Part shown: positions 9,501 to 17,409 of the stretch, piece by piece
Position numbering within the stretch: position 1 is the first letter of the stretch
How the letters are laid out: each line of letters begins with the position of its first letter
Origin: Apostichopus californicus
Lineage: Eukaryota; Echinodermata; Holothuroidea; Aspidochirotida; Stichopodidae
Direction of reading: 5' to 3'
Assembly: GCA_020650975.1 (NCBI GenBank)
Contig: JAIPMN010030673.1
Location: 1 to 24,611 of the forward strand
Length of the DNA stretch: 24,611 nucleotides
Position numbers and translations under genes: made by a program
Notes under the pieces: model-generated
What the model saw: the letters and a program-made list of their open reading frames with translations, nothing else
Told to the model about the DNA's origin: nothing
Database searches by the model: none

Positions 9501-12500
9501 AACCTTAGATATAAACCTTTATGATTAGCAGACACGTTTCAATTAATGAACTACAATTTAGTTTGTTTCTTTCGAGGAAACTTCTGTGCGTTCAGAAAAA
9601 TATGAAAAGGAAACTGCGTTAGAAATATAAATAGACTTCAAACCTCGTGCGTTGTGTAAAATTCTGTCAGTAGCTTATGAAGGTCATGTTCTATTGTCTG
9701 AAGAAAAGGAAACGGCACGCCAATAAAAAAATTGAAGATAAAATATTACTGTAATGAAACTAATGGAATATGTTGACAACAACATTAAAGAGAGTTACCA
9801 TTAAACAAATGATATTTCTTGCCAGTTTTTTACGAGCAGTTTGGATAACCCGTAAGTAATATTACAGTTACTGTAAAATCAAACAAAAATTGTTACGTTT
9901 TGCGGACGCTCTCAGTATGTAAATTATCAAGACCGCTGAAAATGAACAGTAACTGTCTACGAAAAAGCATCAAAGCAAGTACCTTTCCTTGCTCTAATTT
10001 CTCGCAAAAAAGGCAGATCAATTTCAGGAAACTCTGCTTGGGTGTTTCAACTTTTGCCTGCAAATACAACAATGGGAACAAAAAGTTGTTAAGAAATTAG
10101 TAGAACTGCATCACGATATATATGATATCGGATACTATGGAATGCCGACCATGAGATCATGCACATACTCTTAGAAGAAGTTCAACATAAATAAATGGAT
10201 GTGTTAGCTGGAGTGTTAGCTCAGTGGTTAACGCCGGTGCCTTTCAATCATAAGGTCCCCGGTTCGAGTCACTCCCAGATTAATTTATGTCGTCCAGTTA
10301 CAGAGTTATTGACAATTAACAATTCATAATCATGGACGTTAAATATGAATGTAAGAGACTGACTTCGGTCAGCTTGCGGCTTTGATAAGCCAATGAGGCT
10401 TCTTCGCGAGTTCCTGCTTGCAGGAGGATCTAATATACATACATGTAAGTGCAAGAAATTAGATCCATAGTGACAAACTTAAAATCCATAGTTTGTAATC
10501 TACTTCTTGCAAGATACAACTTCAGAAATGATGAGCATAGGCATTACGTAATATGACCTTCATACAATCTAGGTGTTAATATACCCATTGGATAGTTAGC
10601 TTTAAAACTGCTGTTACATTGCAACATGTTGAGAGCATATAAAAACAAAAATGTACCTGGTTGCTTGTTTTAAGAGGCTCTTTTTCTTCGGAAATTTCTC
10701 CCAACTCTTCTCTTCCATTATTGCATTTCGCTCGTGCTGTTGGTGAATTAAAAACTTTTTGTGTTATGAATCAATGAGAAGAAGAAGAAGAATAAAAGCA
10801 AAAACAAAAGATAAAATAGAAAGAAAACTCACAAATTATGTTGTGTACACGAACATTTATTTGTCTAAAAGGGGATGTGTTGGAACCAAAATGATGTATT
10901 ATGTCTTAAATTGTACATATATATATATAGCTACGCACATATGACCGTTCAACGGTGTGAGTGACATTGTCAGTTTCACCTATGGATAATTACCTGTTGA
11001 TAAGACCTCTGCTAATAAATTTACACCCGTACGTCTCTTATAGATGTATACAGCGACGACTGAGATAACGACAACAATAAATATAATCAAAATTACAATG
11101 AGGGCTGGACTGCCTCCCTTTTCTGGGCAATTACTTGTTTCTGGAAAGAAGAAAAGAAAAGAAAAATATATATATAAGTAAATACGGCATTGATGAAACT
11201 GACCAAATCATAATATACCCTTAAGTCAGATTTTAAGGGAATGGTATACCGCAACCGTAAGTTTATGAAGATTTATTTGAAAGTAAACAGAGATGAAAAG
11301 TGATTGCTGAACAATTTAAGAACCAAGCAGCATGAGGCCAAATTAAATATCATTAAATGTGTTTCTCTGATTTGATATTTGTAATAATGGGTTGATTCAT
11401 GTACCTATATCACACACTTAAGTATTTCCCATGATGGCCGTCATAAGTGGTGATCAAACTGAGTTTAAATTTTTAACTAGGGCTTTCTTCAACATTTTGA
11501 CATCAGGAATCGGGCCATATTCGAGGTCAACTGACCGTTCAGCTATAATCGATCTACGTTACCAGCAACTGAAAACAAATGAGCCACAGAAAAAAATGAA
11601 AAATAATAGTATTACCCGATTTAAGCTGTAAAGTTGCTTCTTCAATCGGTCGATTATATTCAACGGGTTCTGGCACACATCTAAGTGTCACACTTTCTGT
11701 ACACTCTGGTACTTCGTAGTTGAACGTTATCGTAGTAGTACTTGTACCAGTCGAATCATCATGTACAATACTCTCGTCATTGGTATGTATTGTAAGTAAA
11801 TCTTTTGATAAATCGTCTGCTTTCATCGATAGCTTTACCGGAGGTTTCGCGCCGGAAATAGAGCAGTTCCCACTTCCCGAGGTATATAACGGCTGTGTAC
11901 ACTTTGCCGTACTTCCACATGCTCCGAAGATGGGTTCTGGGTTATCTGGGAAGACTAAAAATGGTCTTGCTTGAAAGGTAACGTGATTCAATGTAGTAAT
12001 TGAAACATTTCTTCATTGTGAAAAGCATGGAAGCACGTTACAATCTTCCAATGGAATGAACTTGTAAACTAGTTGTAGAGGAAAAGATGTGATGTCCATT
12101 TCGCGTTAGTTTATGGATATTTTTACATGTTAAATACAAAAGACTTGAAATGTAGATAATCAAGTAATCAAACAAAAGTGTGGGGTGTCAAAATAAGGCA
12201 TGCTAAAAATATTAAAAGAAAAAGTGGAACCAACAACTTTCATTTCTATCCCAGAACAAAGAACAAGCATAGGAGTGATATGACATATACGTGTTTGTAG
12301 AAACTTACCGACGGTGGTCACATCTGTTTCATTTTTCGTCGCCATGACGCCATTACTGGATATGCATTGATATAAACCGTCATCGTCATTATTCACATTC
12401 TCTATCGTTGTCACTCTGCTCTCAGTTTCTGCACAAGAACCGTCATTTGAACAATATGAATTAAAAACCTTAATAACATTATCGGTTCCATCGCGATGCT

Positions 12501-14634
12501 GTACTTGTAGCTGTCCAAAAGGTAAGTTGTCGTGAGGGCAGTATAAAGTTAGATCTATTCCTTTCATGACATAAACATCCTTACGTGGTATTTCGTGGAA
12601 CGGGATGTTGCCCTTCATTGTCATAGATTTATTTGAAACCTTGTATGCGGCATTTCCAATAGCGACACATGTAAAGTACTGGTAGGAAAATAATTCCGGG
12701 ATGAACTCCAATACAGATGAAGAACTATACAACAACGAGGTGGTATCGAAAGTCATCGAAGTATTAGTTGGTACAACGGTTGACCCATTTTCACTGATCT
12801 GCATCCATTGTAGTTTAACTGATGGCCAAAAGTCTCTTGCTTCGCATATTAGGGAACTTGTTATCATATCTTTGTCTTTGCAAAGTTCAGATGTTGACGT
12901 AGTACAATCCACAATGGACAGGGTTTCGACGGGTACTGAGTGCAAGAAATATAGAGGGAGGCATATGCAATACACGTTTTCCCCATAGATTTTGGCATAA
13001 TTCAACTATACTTCCCTTATTATTCTTCCAATCTGTACACAAAATGAAATCCTATTAACTAAAGGCTATACATTTTAAGTTGTTCTCGTAAAATCTCCAA
13101 CTATTGGAAATTGTGTGAATTGAGGTCCGCTGTAGTCAATTGATGTAAATGAGAGGTTTTTTTATATTTTAAGTTAAGCTTTACAATATAGTGGGTATGT
13201 ATGTCTAGTTCACGTAGCGGTAGATCGATAAAATACTATCTAACCCGCTCGTAAGATATTTCTTAAACAAAAACATGTTGAACAATACGAATAGTACTTT
13301 ATGATATCGGTAAAATTCTTGAATCAAGTGCTATGTATTGCACTTTGATTTGTATTGCACTAGTCCTAGTCTAGTACTCGATTTAACTTTAAATGACAAC
13401 CGGTCTCGTAATGAGGTACAAATAATCCTGGGTAAATTGAAATTGAGTTTTGGCCAAAAGTAGCTAAGTAATAGGTGTTGGACAAACCTCTCTTAGGAAG
13501 CAAGTATTGGCTCAAAATTCAATCGCATGTATCTACTTTTATACTTCGGTCATATAACACAGGCAAAAGAAGGTTAGCTCGGAAATAGGTCAGGGTCATC
13601 CAAGAATATTACCAAACGGGCGTCACTATCAGTGCAGTACAGTAAATAAATAATTATCAAGAACAGTACAACTAAAACACTTGAAATTCTTCAGCATTGT
13701 TTCCAAAGTTGCATAATGAAGTACAATTATGTATCTTAGCACCCTCCATATTATCAAATTTTCCCAAAGGGTACCTATCTGCCAGGGCGGCATCTTGCAG
13801 TTGCTGCTGTTGCTCACTTACCTAGTAAATACGATGTACAAGACTATGACTAATATCTTACCTGTTACATACACCATCATTGTTTGACTTCCTCCTAGAC
13901 CGCCTTTACCTAATACAACGATTTTATAGCTGCCCTCGTGCTTGGCTTCTGCACGTTTGATAATCATAACACCTTCTTCAGTGATATCATATTCTCCTGA
14001 TTCGTAGCCACTTCCGCCTTTGCTTCCACCATCAATAAGCAGAAATGAGACTTCATTATCATTAAAGTACCACCGGACAGTATAAAAGGAGTTGTCATGA
14101 TCACAGGAAATGTTTGCACTGCTATAGCGATGTATATAGTAGTTTTCCTTGCAAGCAACGTTATCCTGGCTCATTCCTGTGTAAATTATTAAATAATGCA
14201 GGTATATTAAGTTAAATAATCCCTGTCATAGTTTCACTACGATGGATAATTGTTCTCTATACTACATTTAACTTTGTAAAATACTCTTTTTGCAACATGC
14301 AATATATTACAGCCTGAAAACGTTTATCGGTTTATGGAATAATTATACTCAAACTACACTTATGTTATAATCGGATCCAACCCTTAGCACGCTTCAAACC
14401 ATTGAGTAGACCATGAATACGCTATTCCCCTTATTGTCTGAACTCAGACATAACCAACGGTAATAAAGATGGCAATTGAAGTGCACAACATATTTTACAT
14501 ACATGAAATTCAAGTAGATGCATTTCCCAAGTCTCTAATGTTTGTCTTCAACAAGATATCTTAAACTTACCTGAATACACAAAAAGGAGCAGCCGCATCA
14601 AAAGGAGCGGGAAACCACAAAAGTAAGCTTCCAT
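3533..14634 (-). CDS. Gene A: IgSF type I membrane receptor with a cassette-exon cytoplasmic tail (3' end not seen)
   Basis: Joining minus-strand exons gives a single-pass receptor: signal peptide (21 codons), V-like Ig domain (105), a two-Ig exon (209), a membrane-proximal Ig domain (113), TM exon (49), adaptor (26), then at least 15 phase-0 cassettes giving over 300 tail residues. The ectodomain probably binds an extracellular ligand or another cell; no known receptor was recognised. Ectodomain and TM junctions are all phase 1 and all tail junctions after the adaptor are phase 0, so the model is internally consistent from start codon to the last exon seen. No terminal exon or poly(A) signal was found, and the LINE at the left edge occupies the expected position. 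The exon model of the ectodomain is strong. Tail exons are individually weaker but collectively convincing. Which tail exons join in one transcript cannot be seen. Confidence 0.82.
4090..4134 (-). CDS. Gene A tail cassette 14 (45 nt)
   Basis: A phase 0-0 exon with acceptor CTCTTACATTTAG and donor TGG|GTAAGT. It encodes LYRQYHNIITSGEKW, including a YHNI element. Confidence 0.64.
4331..4378 (-). CDS. Gene A tail cassette 13 (48 nt)
   Basis: A phase 0-0 exon with acceptor TTATCTCCAATAG and donor GAG|GTACGT. It encodes IDYNIFITIMKDCNDE, including a YNIF element. Confidence 0.66.
4799..4852 (-). CDS. Gene A tail cassette 12 (54 nt)
   Basis: A phase 0-0 exon with acceptor TTAACTTATAG and strong donor GGG|GTAAGT. 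It encodes NANDIFLRLLLLGIQSEG, the most Leu-rich unit of the array. Confidence 0.74.
4974..5030 (-). CDS. Gene A tail cassette 11 (57 nt)
   Basis: A phase 0-0 exon with acceptor TTTTTCTAAAAG and donor AAG|GTAGTT. It encodes RPDEIPYFVATGEKVNGSK. An internal GTGAGA could act as a donor but would break phase. The Pro-Tyr core recalls cassette 3, which is also 57 nt. Confidence 0.62.
5085..5138 (-). CDS. Gene A tail cassette 10 (54 nt)
   Basis: A phase 0-0 exon with acceptor TTGCGAATTAG and donor GAG|GTAAAA. It encodes NADEDNRIMLLKSISSCE, with the Leu-Leu-Lys core and the Asn-x-x-acidic opening shared with neighbours. The intron after it is only 54 nt. Confidence 0.7.
5810..5983 (+). other. Unassigned plus-strand reading frame in an intron of gene A
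   Basis: A 57-codon open frame on the strand opposite to gene A has a non-random amphipathic composition (GRLKDKEIDILVDIKLANSS, then a Lys/Met/Tyr-rich part). An in-frame stop lies immediately before it and it has no ATG near its start. AG|GTATGT at 5966-5973 could be a plus-strand donor, but no convincing acceptor precedes it. It may be a fragment of a mobile element or chance. No family was recognised. Confidence 0.25.
6120..6275 (-). CDS. Gene A tail cassette 9 (156 nt, or its 75-nt 3' part)
   Basis: Two good acceptors share one donor (AAG|GTAAGC at 6119). The distal acceptor (exon start 6275, after a long T-rich tract and GGTAAAG) gives 52 open codons. The proximal one (exon start 6194, after TTTCATTCCCAG) gives 25 codons, HELLMKLLQCLDAFLNRDY then EVLKPK. 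Inside the long form, GTAAAT at 6218 would end a 57-nt unit LNGHPVYMKHLLNRAGHFK. The leftover 24 nt is too short to splice and stays open as VNIHFHSQ. Both forms keep phase 0. The exon holds a YEVL motif. Confidence 0.68.
6823..6876 (-). CDS. Gene A tail cassette 8 (54 nt)
   Basis: A phase 0-0 exon with acceptor CATGTTTCTACCAG and donor GGAT|GTATGT. It encodes NDFEKALACLTSKTSTLD. It shares the Asn-x-x-Asp/Glu-like opening with the cassettes at 5085 and 4799, consistent with exon duplication. Confidence 0.72.
7391..7444 (-). CDS. Gene A tail cassette 7 (54 nt)
   Basis: A phase 0-0 exon with acceptor ACTATACTGTTCCAG and donor AAG|GTGCGT. It encodes INTDEYILVTISLFTDKK, which contains a Tyr-x-x-hydrophobic element (YILV). 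Confidence 0.68.
7914..7967 (-). CDS. Gene A tail cassette 6 (54 nt)
   Basis: A phase 0-0 exon with acceptor TTTTGACCCTGATAG and donor CAG|GTTAGT. It encodes LSLVERIGVFGQMYEKGQ. An internal AG (CGGGCAG) could give an 18-nt version, also in phase. Confidence 0.66.
8473..8526 (-). CDS. Gene A tail cassette 5 (54 nt)
   Basis: A phase 0-0 exon with acceptor CATATTTGCAG and donor CAACAG|GTATTT. It encodes IISSKVAKLLNTVLEKQQ, an amphipathic helix-like unit with Lys-Leu-Leu at its centre. Confidence 0.7.
8643..8693 (-). CDS. Gene A tail cassette 4 (51 nt)
   Basis: A phase 0-0 exon with acceptor CTTGTTTTGCAG and donor TTG|GTAAGA. It encodes IAMKVAIHFAECKRNDL. A second possible donor further on (AAG|GTAGTT, exon end 8609) would give an 85-nt, out-of-phase exon and is disfavoured. 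Confidence 0.66.
8930..8986 (-). CDS. Gene A tail cassette 3 (57 nt)
   Basis: A phase 0-0 exon with acceptor CTCAATGAACCAG and donor GAG|GTAAGG. It encodes VDPFPYLDEFVETEQLGNE, an acidic, Pro-containing type of cassette that resembles the cassette at 4974 in its Pro-Tyr core. Confidence 0.7.
9644..9697 (-). CDS. Gene A tail cassette 2 (54 nt)
   Basis: A phase 0-0 exon with acceptor TTTTCTTCAG and a weaker donor GAG|GTTTGA. It encodes TIEHDLHKLLTEFYTTHE, with a Lys-Leu-Leu core typical of the array. Confidence 0.66.
9983..10057 (-). CDS. Gene A tail cassette 1 (75 nt)
   Basis: A phase 0-0 exon with acceptor GTTGTATTTGCAG and donor GGAAAG|GTACTT. Its 25 codons begin AKVETPKQ and contain an amphipathic SFLKLICLFCEKLEQGK with two Cys. 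Confidence 0.75.
10210..10445 (+). mobile_element. tRNA-derived SINE
   Basis: The head (10210-10277) is tRNA-like: GGAGTG pairs with CACTCC at the ends, box A (TTAGCTCAGTGG) is at 10216-10227 and box B (GGTTCGAGTC) at 10261-10270, so RNA polymerase III promotion is likely for the source element. The anticodon arm does not fold properly, as expected of a SINE rather than a tRNA gene. A roughly 165-nt tRNA-unrelated body follows, with three small hairpins. It lies in the intron between exon 6 and tail cassette 1 of gene A, antisense to the gene. Target-site duplications and the exact 3' end are unclear. Confidence 0.8.
10359..10425 (+). repeat. Three short hairpins in the SINE body
   Basis: Three perfect 5-bp stems with 4-nt loops occur in a row: CTGAC-TTCG-GTCAG (10359-10372), GGCTT-TGAT-AAGCC (10378-10391) and TCCTG-CTTG-CAGGA (10412-10425). 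The first has the stable C(UUCG)G tetraloop. They probably belong to the conserved body of the SINE family. Confidence 0.7.
10657..10736 (-). CDS. Gene A exon 6: adaptor exon, phase 1 to phase 0
   Basis: An 80-nt exon between acceptor TTCACCAACAG and donor CAACCAG|GTACAT encodes about 26 charged juxtamembrane residues (ARAKCNNGREELGEISEEKE, then PLKTSNQ). It is the only recognised exon whose length is not a multiple of three. It converts the phase-1 ectodomain series into the phase-0 tail series, so it should be constitutive if the tail is to be translated. Confidence 0.75.
10917..10929. repeat. Short AT dinucleotide repeat
   Basis: A simple AT tract in the intron between exons 5 and 6 of gene A. 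No function is suggested. Confidence 0.8.
10994..11140 (-). CDS. Gene A exon 5: transmembrane helix
   Basis: A 147-nt phase 1-1 exon with acceptor TCTTTCCAG and donor ACAG|GTAATT. After NCPEKGGSP comes a 20-plus-residue run of Ile, Val, Leu, Phe and Ala (ALIVILIIFIVVVISVVAVY), then IYKRR. This is a membrane span with a positive stop-transfer patch, placing the N-terminus outside and the cassette tail in the cytoplasm. The exon ends GVNLLAEVLST before the split Gly/Ala codon. Confidence 0.88.
11616..11954 (-). CDS. Gene A exon 4: membrane-proximal Ig-like domain
   Basis: A 339-nt phase 1-1 exon with acceptor CCATTTTTAG and donor TCGG|GTAATA. The segment NCSISGAKPPVKLSMKAD, a Ser/Thr-rich loop, and SVTLRCVPEP resemble a C1/C2 Ig fold with Cys to Cys spacing of about 65 residues. 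The usual Trp is Met (KLSM). An extra N-terminal Cys pair (GACGSTAKC) may form a local disulfide. It is joined directly to the TM exon, so it sits next to the membrane. Confidence 0.82.
12309..12935 (-). CDS. Gene A exon 3: two Ig domains in one exon
   Basis: A 627-nt phase 1-1 exon with acceptor TTTCTTGCACTCAG and donor GTCG|GTAAGT. The first domain has LICEARDFWPSVKLQW followed by SYQYFTCVAIG, giving Cys, Trp and Cys of a C1/C2-type Ig fold. The second domain has LTLYCPHD and DDDGLYQCISSNG, the classic Asp-x-Gly-x-Tyr-x-Cys, but its C-strand Trp is replaced by Val (LQVQH). Several N-glycosylation sequons (NGS, NTS, NKS, NET) support an extracellular location. With no intron between the domains, an ancestral intron was probably lost. 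Confidence 0.87.
13862..14176 (-). CDS. Gene A exon 2: V-like Ig domain
   Basis: A 315-nt phase 1-1 exon between acceptor TTTACACAG and donor AACAG|GTAAGA. The residues show a B-strand Cys (ANISC), a C-strand Trp (VRWYF) and an F-strand-like EGSYKIVVL, in the order of a V-set Ig fold. The expected Tyr-x-Cys is Tyr-Lys-Ile, so the canonical disulfide partner is missing. Another Cys (NVACKEN) lies 16 residues before the B-strand Cys and could pair with it. A Gly/Ser-rich loop (GGSKGGSG) lies between the C and E strands. The exon joins exon 1 through a split Gly codon. Confidence 0.85.
14571..14634 (-). CDS. Gene A exon 1: signal peptide
   Basis: ATG at 14634 opens 21 codons (MEAYFCGFPLLLMRLLLFVY, then S) plus one base before the donor CAG|GTAAGT. 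The stretch is almost all Leu, Phe and Met with a small C-terminal Ser, as expected of an ER signal sequence. It ends in phase 1, the usual phase for a leader exon spliced to an Ig exon. Confidence 0.85.
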
Positions 14635-14856
14635 ACTAGTAGGGGAATCCACACCTGTCTTATGTCATTACTTGTTTGAATAGAGAGCCCGAAGATCAAA
14701 GTATCAAACAGCCGACTTAACGTATGAAGAAACGAGCTGAAAATTAATTTAAGATTTAAAAGGCATGGGATACAAACCACTTCAAAAATCAAAAATTCAA
14801 ACAGTTGGTATAGGAATCGAATTGCCTTCATGTGTCGTAATATTGCTGAGCTTTGA

Positions 14857-14864
14857 TATTTATA
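14857..14864 (-). promoter_or_regulatory. Candidate TATA box of gene A
   Basis: The minus strand reads TATAAATA within CCATATAAATATC, about 220 nt upstream of the signal-peptide ATG. A start site roughly 30 nt downstream would fall near 14830 and give a 5' UTR of about 200 nt. An ATG at 14831 opens a 77-codon out-of-frame reading frame that overlaps the true start, so transcription may begin just downstream of it. TATA-like strings are common in AT-rich DNA. Confidence 0.4.
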
Positions 14865-14988
14865 TGGTATTGTCAGTATGCTGACGCATCTTAATCAAAA
14901 TACATTCATTACCAACGAGGAAGACCGTGCGTGTACAAATATTACAAATGAAAGTCTGCTTGGTGTCTTCAAGGTGCGGATAACCGAT

Positions 14989-15183
14989 CTATAATGGGCT
15001 GATCCACGACGACTCCCTTACCGGAGTGGACTTCAGGGCCTCACCCCTCCTTTCTAAATTCATGAATCCGTCGCTGCACGATATTCTGACATTTGGGGAA
15101 CCCTCTTTCAGAACAATTACTGACCATAAAGACTGAACGTTTACATTTCCAAATCGGACGTACCAATCGCAGCAGACAATCAT
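14989..15183 (-). other. Unrecognised open frame upstream of gene A
   Basis: A 64-codon minus-strand frame with higher GC than its surroundings lies about 350 nt upstream of the gene A start codon. It includes RRGEALKSTPVRESSW. The composition looks repeat-derived rather than like a host exon: it has no clear splice partner and does not continue into gene A. Function unknown. Confidence 0.3.
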
Positions 15184-15715
15184 AGCTGAAGACGTCTTGT
15201 CGTGGAAGTGTGAAGTTCTTTTTTAACTTTTAAAGAGAATCAACAACTCACAGTTAATGTTCATTGTAATTGAAAAACAAAACAACAAACAATGAAGCAG
15301 ATGTTGCGTGGATATGAAATTTAATCTGCTAGTTAAGCCCTGATTCATCCCATATCTTTTAACTACGAAGAAACGTTTAAAAAAAGATGGAATGTAAGGT
15401 AGTCAATTGCTCACGGTCTGAGTCAATAAAAATCTCCCACACAAATACAAGTGTGTATTTACATATTATATTATGTCTACAAATTATTGCTCGCTATTGA
15501 AGATCAGCGGTTTCATTGCTACACGGTGAAGGTATAGGTATGCCGCAGCCTTTACGTTATGTTCAAACAATTGTAGGTCTTACATACTTCAAATGCATCG
15601 CTTGACCTGCTAAGAATTATTTTGTTTCATATGGTATTGAATAATGATATTCTCCAATAAATTTATTTTCTGTCTTTGAAAATTGGTATTACTTTTCTTC
15701 GAATAAGGTTCACTT

Positions 15716-15900
15716 ACCTTCTTTTAGCCAAACAGTCCCTAAGATATGCCAACTAGTAACTTTGCATATTCCTGTTTCAGTGACTCCGTGCCAAACCTTG
15801 ACGTTTAAGCGTCTAGCTGTTCTTTTGTTTGCCTTCTTTGAATGGATGAGTCTAAAGTGCACCTTTAAGAGAACCGAAAGTAACCTGGGATACTGCTATG
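15716..15900 (-). pseudogene. Possible Tc1/mariner-type transposase fragment
   Basis: A roughly 60-codon minus-strand frame without an ATG includes KRTARRLNVKVWHGVTETG, which resembles the basic stretch and Val-x-Val-Trp-x-Gly strand around the second catalytic Asp of Tc1/mariner DDE transposases. The rest of the protein and the terminal repeats were not found. The frame ends near a GTAAGT, so a host exon is an alternative reading. Confidence 0.35.
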
Positions 15901-17409
15901 CATGTCGTATTGATTAAGTTAAGAATTTTTTGGTAAACATATTCTGTGTTATATCTCCCCCATATACAAAGCATAGTTTGCCGTGTAATAGGTAACAAGT
16001 TCAATGTCTAAAGCGTCTGTGAGGTGCTTCCATTCACTGAAACTATTCTCGATAATATATTACCTAAATAACAGAAACTTTAATACACTTAGTTATATCT
16101 ACATGTCAATATTTTAGAGGTGGGATATGTACACTAGTGTCTGTACAACGGTACCAACTGTAGCCATGGCTTGCACATGCACATCAGTGTGTGAACATCC
16201 CTAAAATGGTGTGACAATGCATATTAAATCGGTGTTTATATGATTGGGGTCAAGGATAATGATACTGTGATGGAAAGATTGCATTACAGAAGGCTTTAAT
16301 TATATGGTATCCCGCAGGCGTCTCATATTTAGTGCAGCATTAGGAAACAAGTAACCTTTGTTTTCTCACAGGCCACTATGGCCAGTAAGGTAGTGTGATC
16401 GGGGGTCAGGGATATTTGTGTCAGCGCTTTAAATGCTCTCGTTTGCTCGTCTTTTTCATTATGGGCATTTCCGAAAGTGGTTCGGGCATTTAAAGGTCAT
16501 TAGAAGTTATAAAATGGCTTTATTTGTTTTCAATTCACAAAAGCGCCACTCCTCTATCAATGTCATGTATGTGTCTCGAGCTGAACATAGTGAATGATGT
16601 GATACCGAACAGTTAACTCTGTTTAGAGCATTTCAAATTTCTTACGGCAAGGAACTTTATTATTTTACCGACGTGTGACTTCTAACTGTAACGAAAATGG
16701 AAATTCTAATTCATCAAACCCTGTTCTGAATTTACTATTCTTTTCACTGAATATGTTCCGTTTCAATTTTATACGTAATAAAAATCACTTTGTTCCCACC
16801 AAAATTTGCGGACGTTAAGGAGAAAATGGCGGTAAAAGAATACTGGAAATGAAGGACGCCCTCTATTTATTCAAACTGACCATAACATCTATACATTTAA
16901 ATGGAATTGACTTAACTCTTTCAGAAATGTCTAGATCTAATAAAAAGTAACATATTAACAAATGTCAATAACAAGTTTAGGTCATAACCACATAGATATT
17001 TGGTAAGTTCACAGGTCAGTTAGTCCATACATACTCATAGTTTAAAAAACAAGCTTATGTATATGTGGATTTGAAGATTGACATCACCTAATGTGTAAAC
17101 ATGAAATACAATGTTGATGTTACCTTAAATGTGCCAGTGAACCTTTAATTACTATTTCCTTCATTTTTATGGCAGCCTGTGCTATATGGAGAACGAGTTC
17201 GAAGATCAGCAACACAGAAAAGTCAATGTTCACTCTGTAAAAGATATTTACAACACATTTACGTGATGTATTAGTTTACGAACATTGCAATTGGTAACAT
17301 GAACTTTTCCTGAGGGTACATGGCACATTGTATCAGCTCAAAACTTAATTGTCTACACTGATTTGCCTTCTGCTACCCCTTTATTCCTTGAACTGACTAC
17401 AACATAAAC
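15901..17409. other. Intergenic, no gene seen
   Basis: AT-rich sequence with short open frames only. No splice-bounded exon, RNA gene or repeat array was found on either strand. Confidence 0.5.

Noticed and set aside
3533-10057. Regular short units at intervals, as in a CRISPR array or a satellite
   Set aside because: The 54-nt units differ in DNA sequence and are spaced irregularly (about 54-980 nt). They are linked by splice phase and protein pattern, not by nucleotide identity.
10210-10277. A functional tRNA gene
   Set aside because: Boxes A and B and the acceptor ends are good, but the anticodon stem needs a mismatch and an 8-nt loop, and a long tRNA-unrelated body follows. A SINE head fits better.
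11720-11974. An 84-codon plus-strand frame over the membrane-proximal Ig exon
   Set aside because: It is a mirror of the minus-strand exon, which has correct splice sites, phases and Ig features.
14598-14831. A 77-codon hydrophobic minus-strand protein upstream of gene A
   Set aside because: It overlaps the signal-peptide exon in another frame and has no downstream partner. At most it is an upstream frame in the 5' leader.
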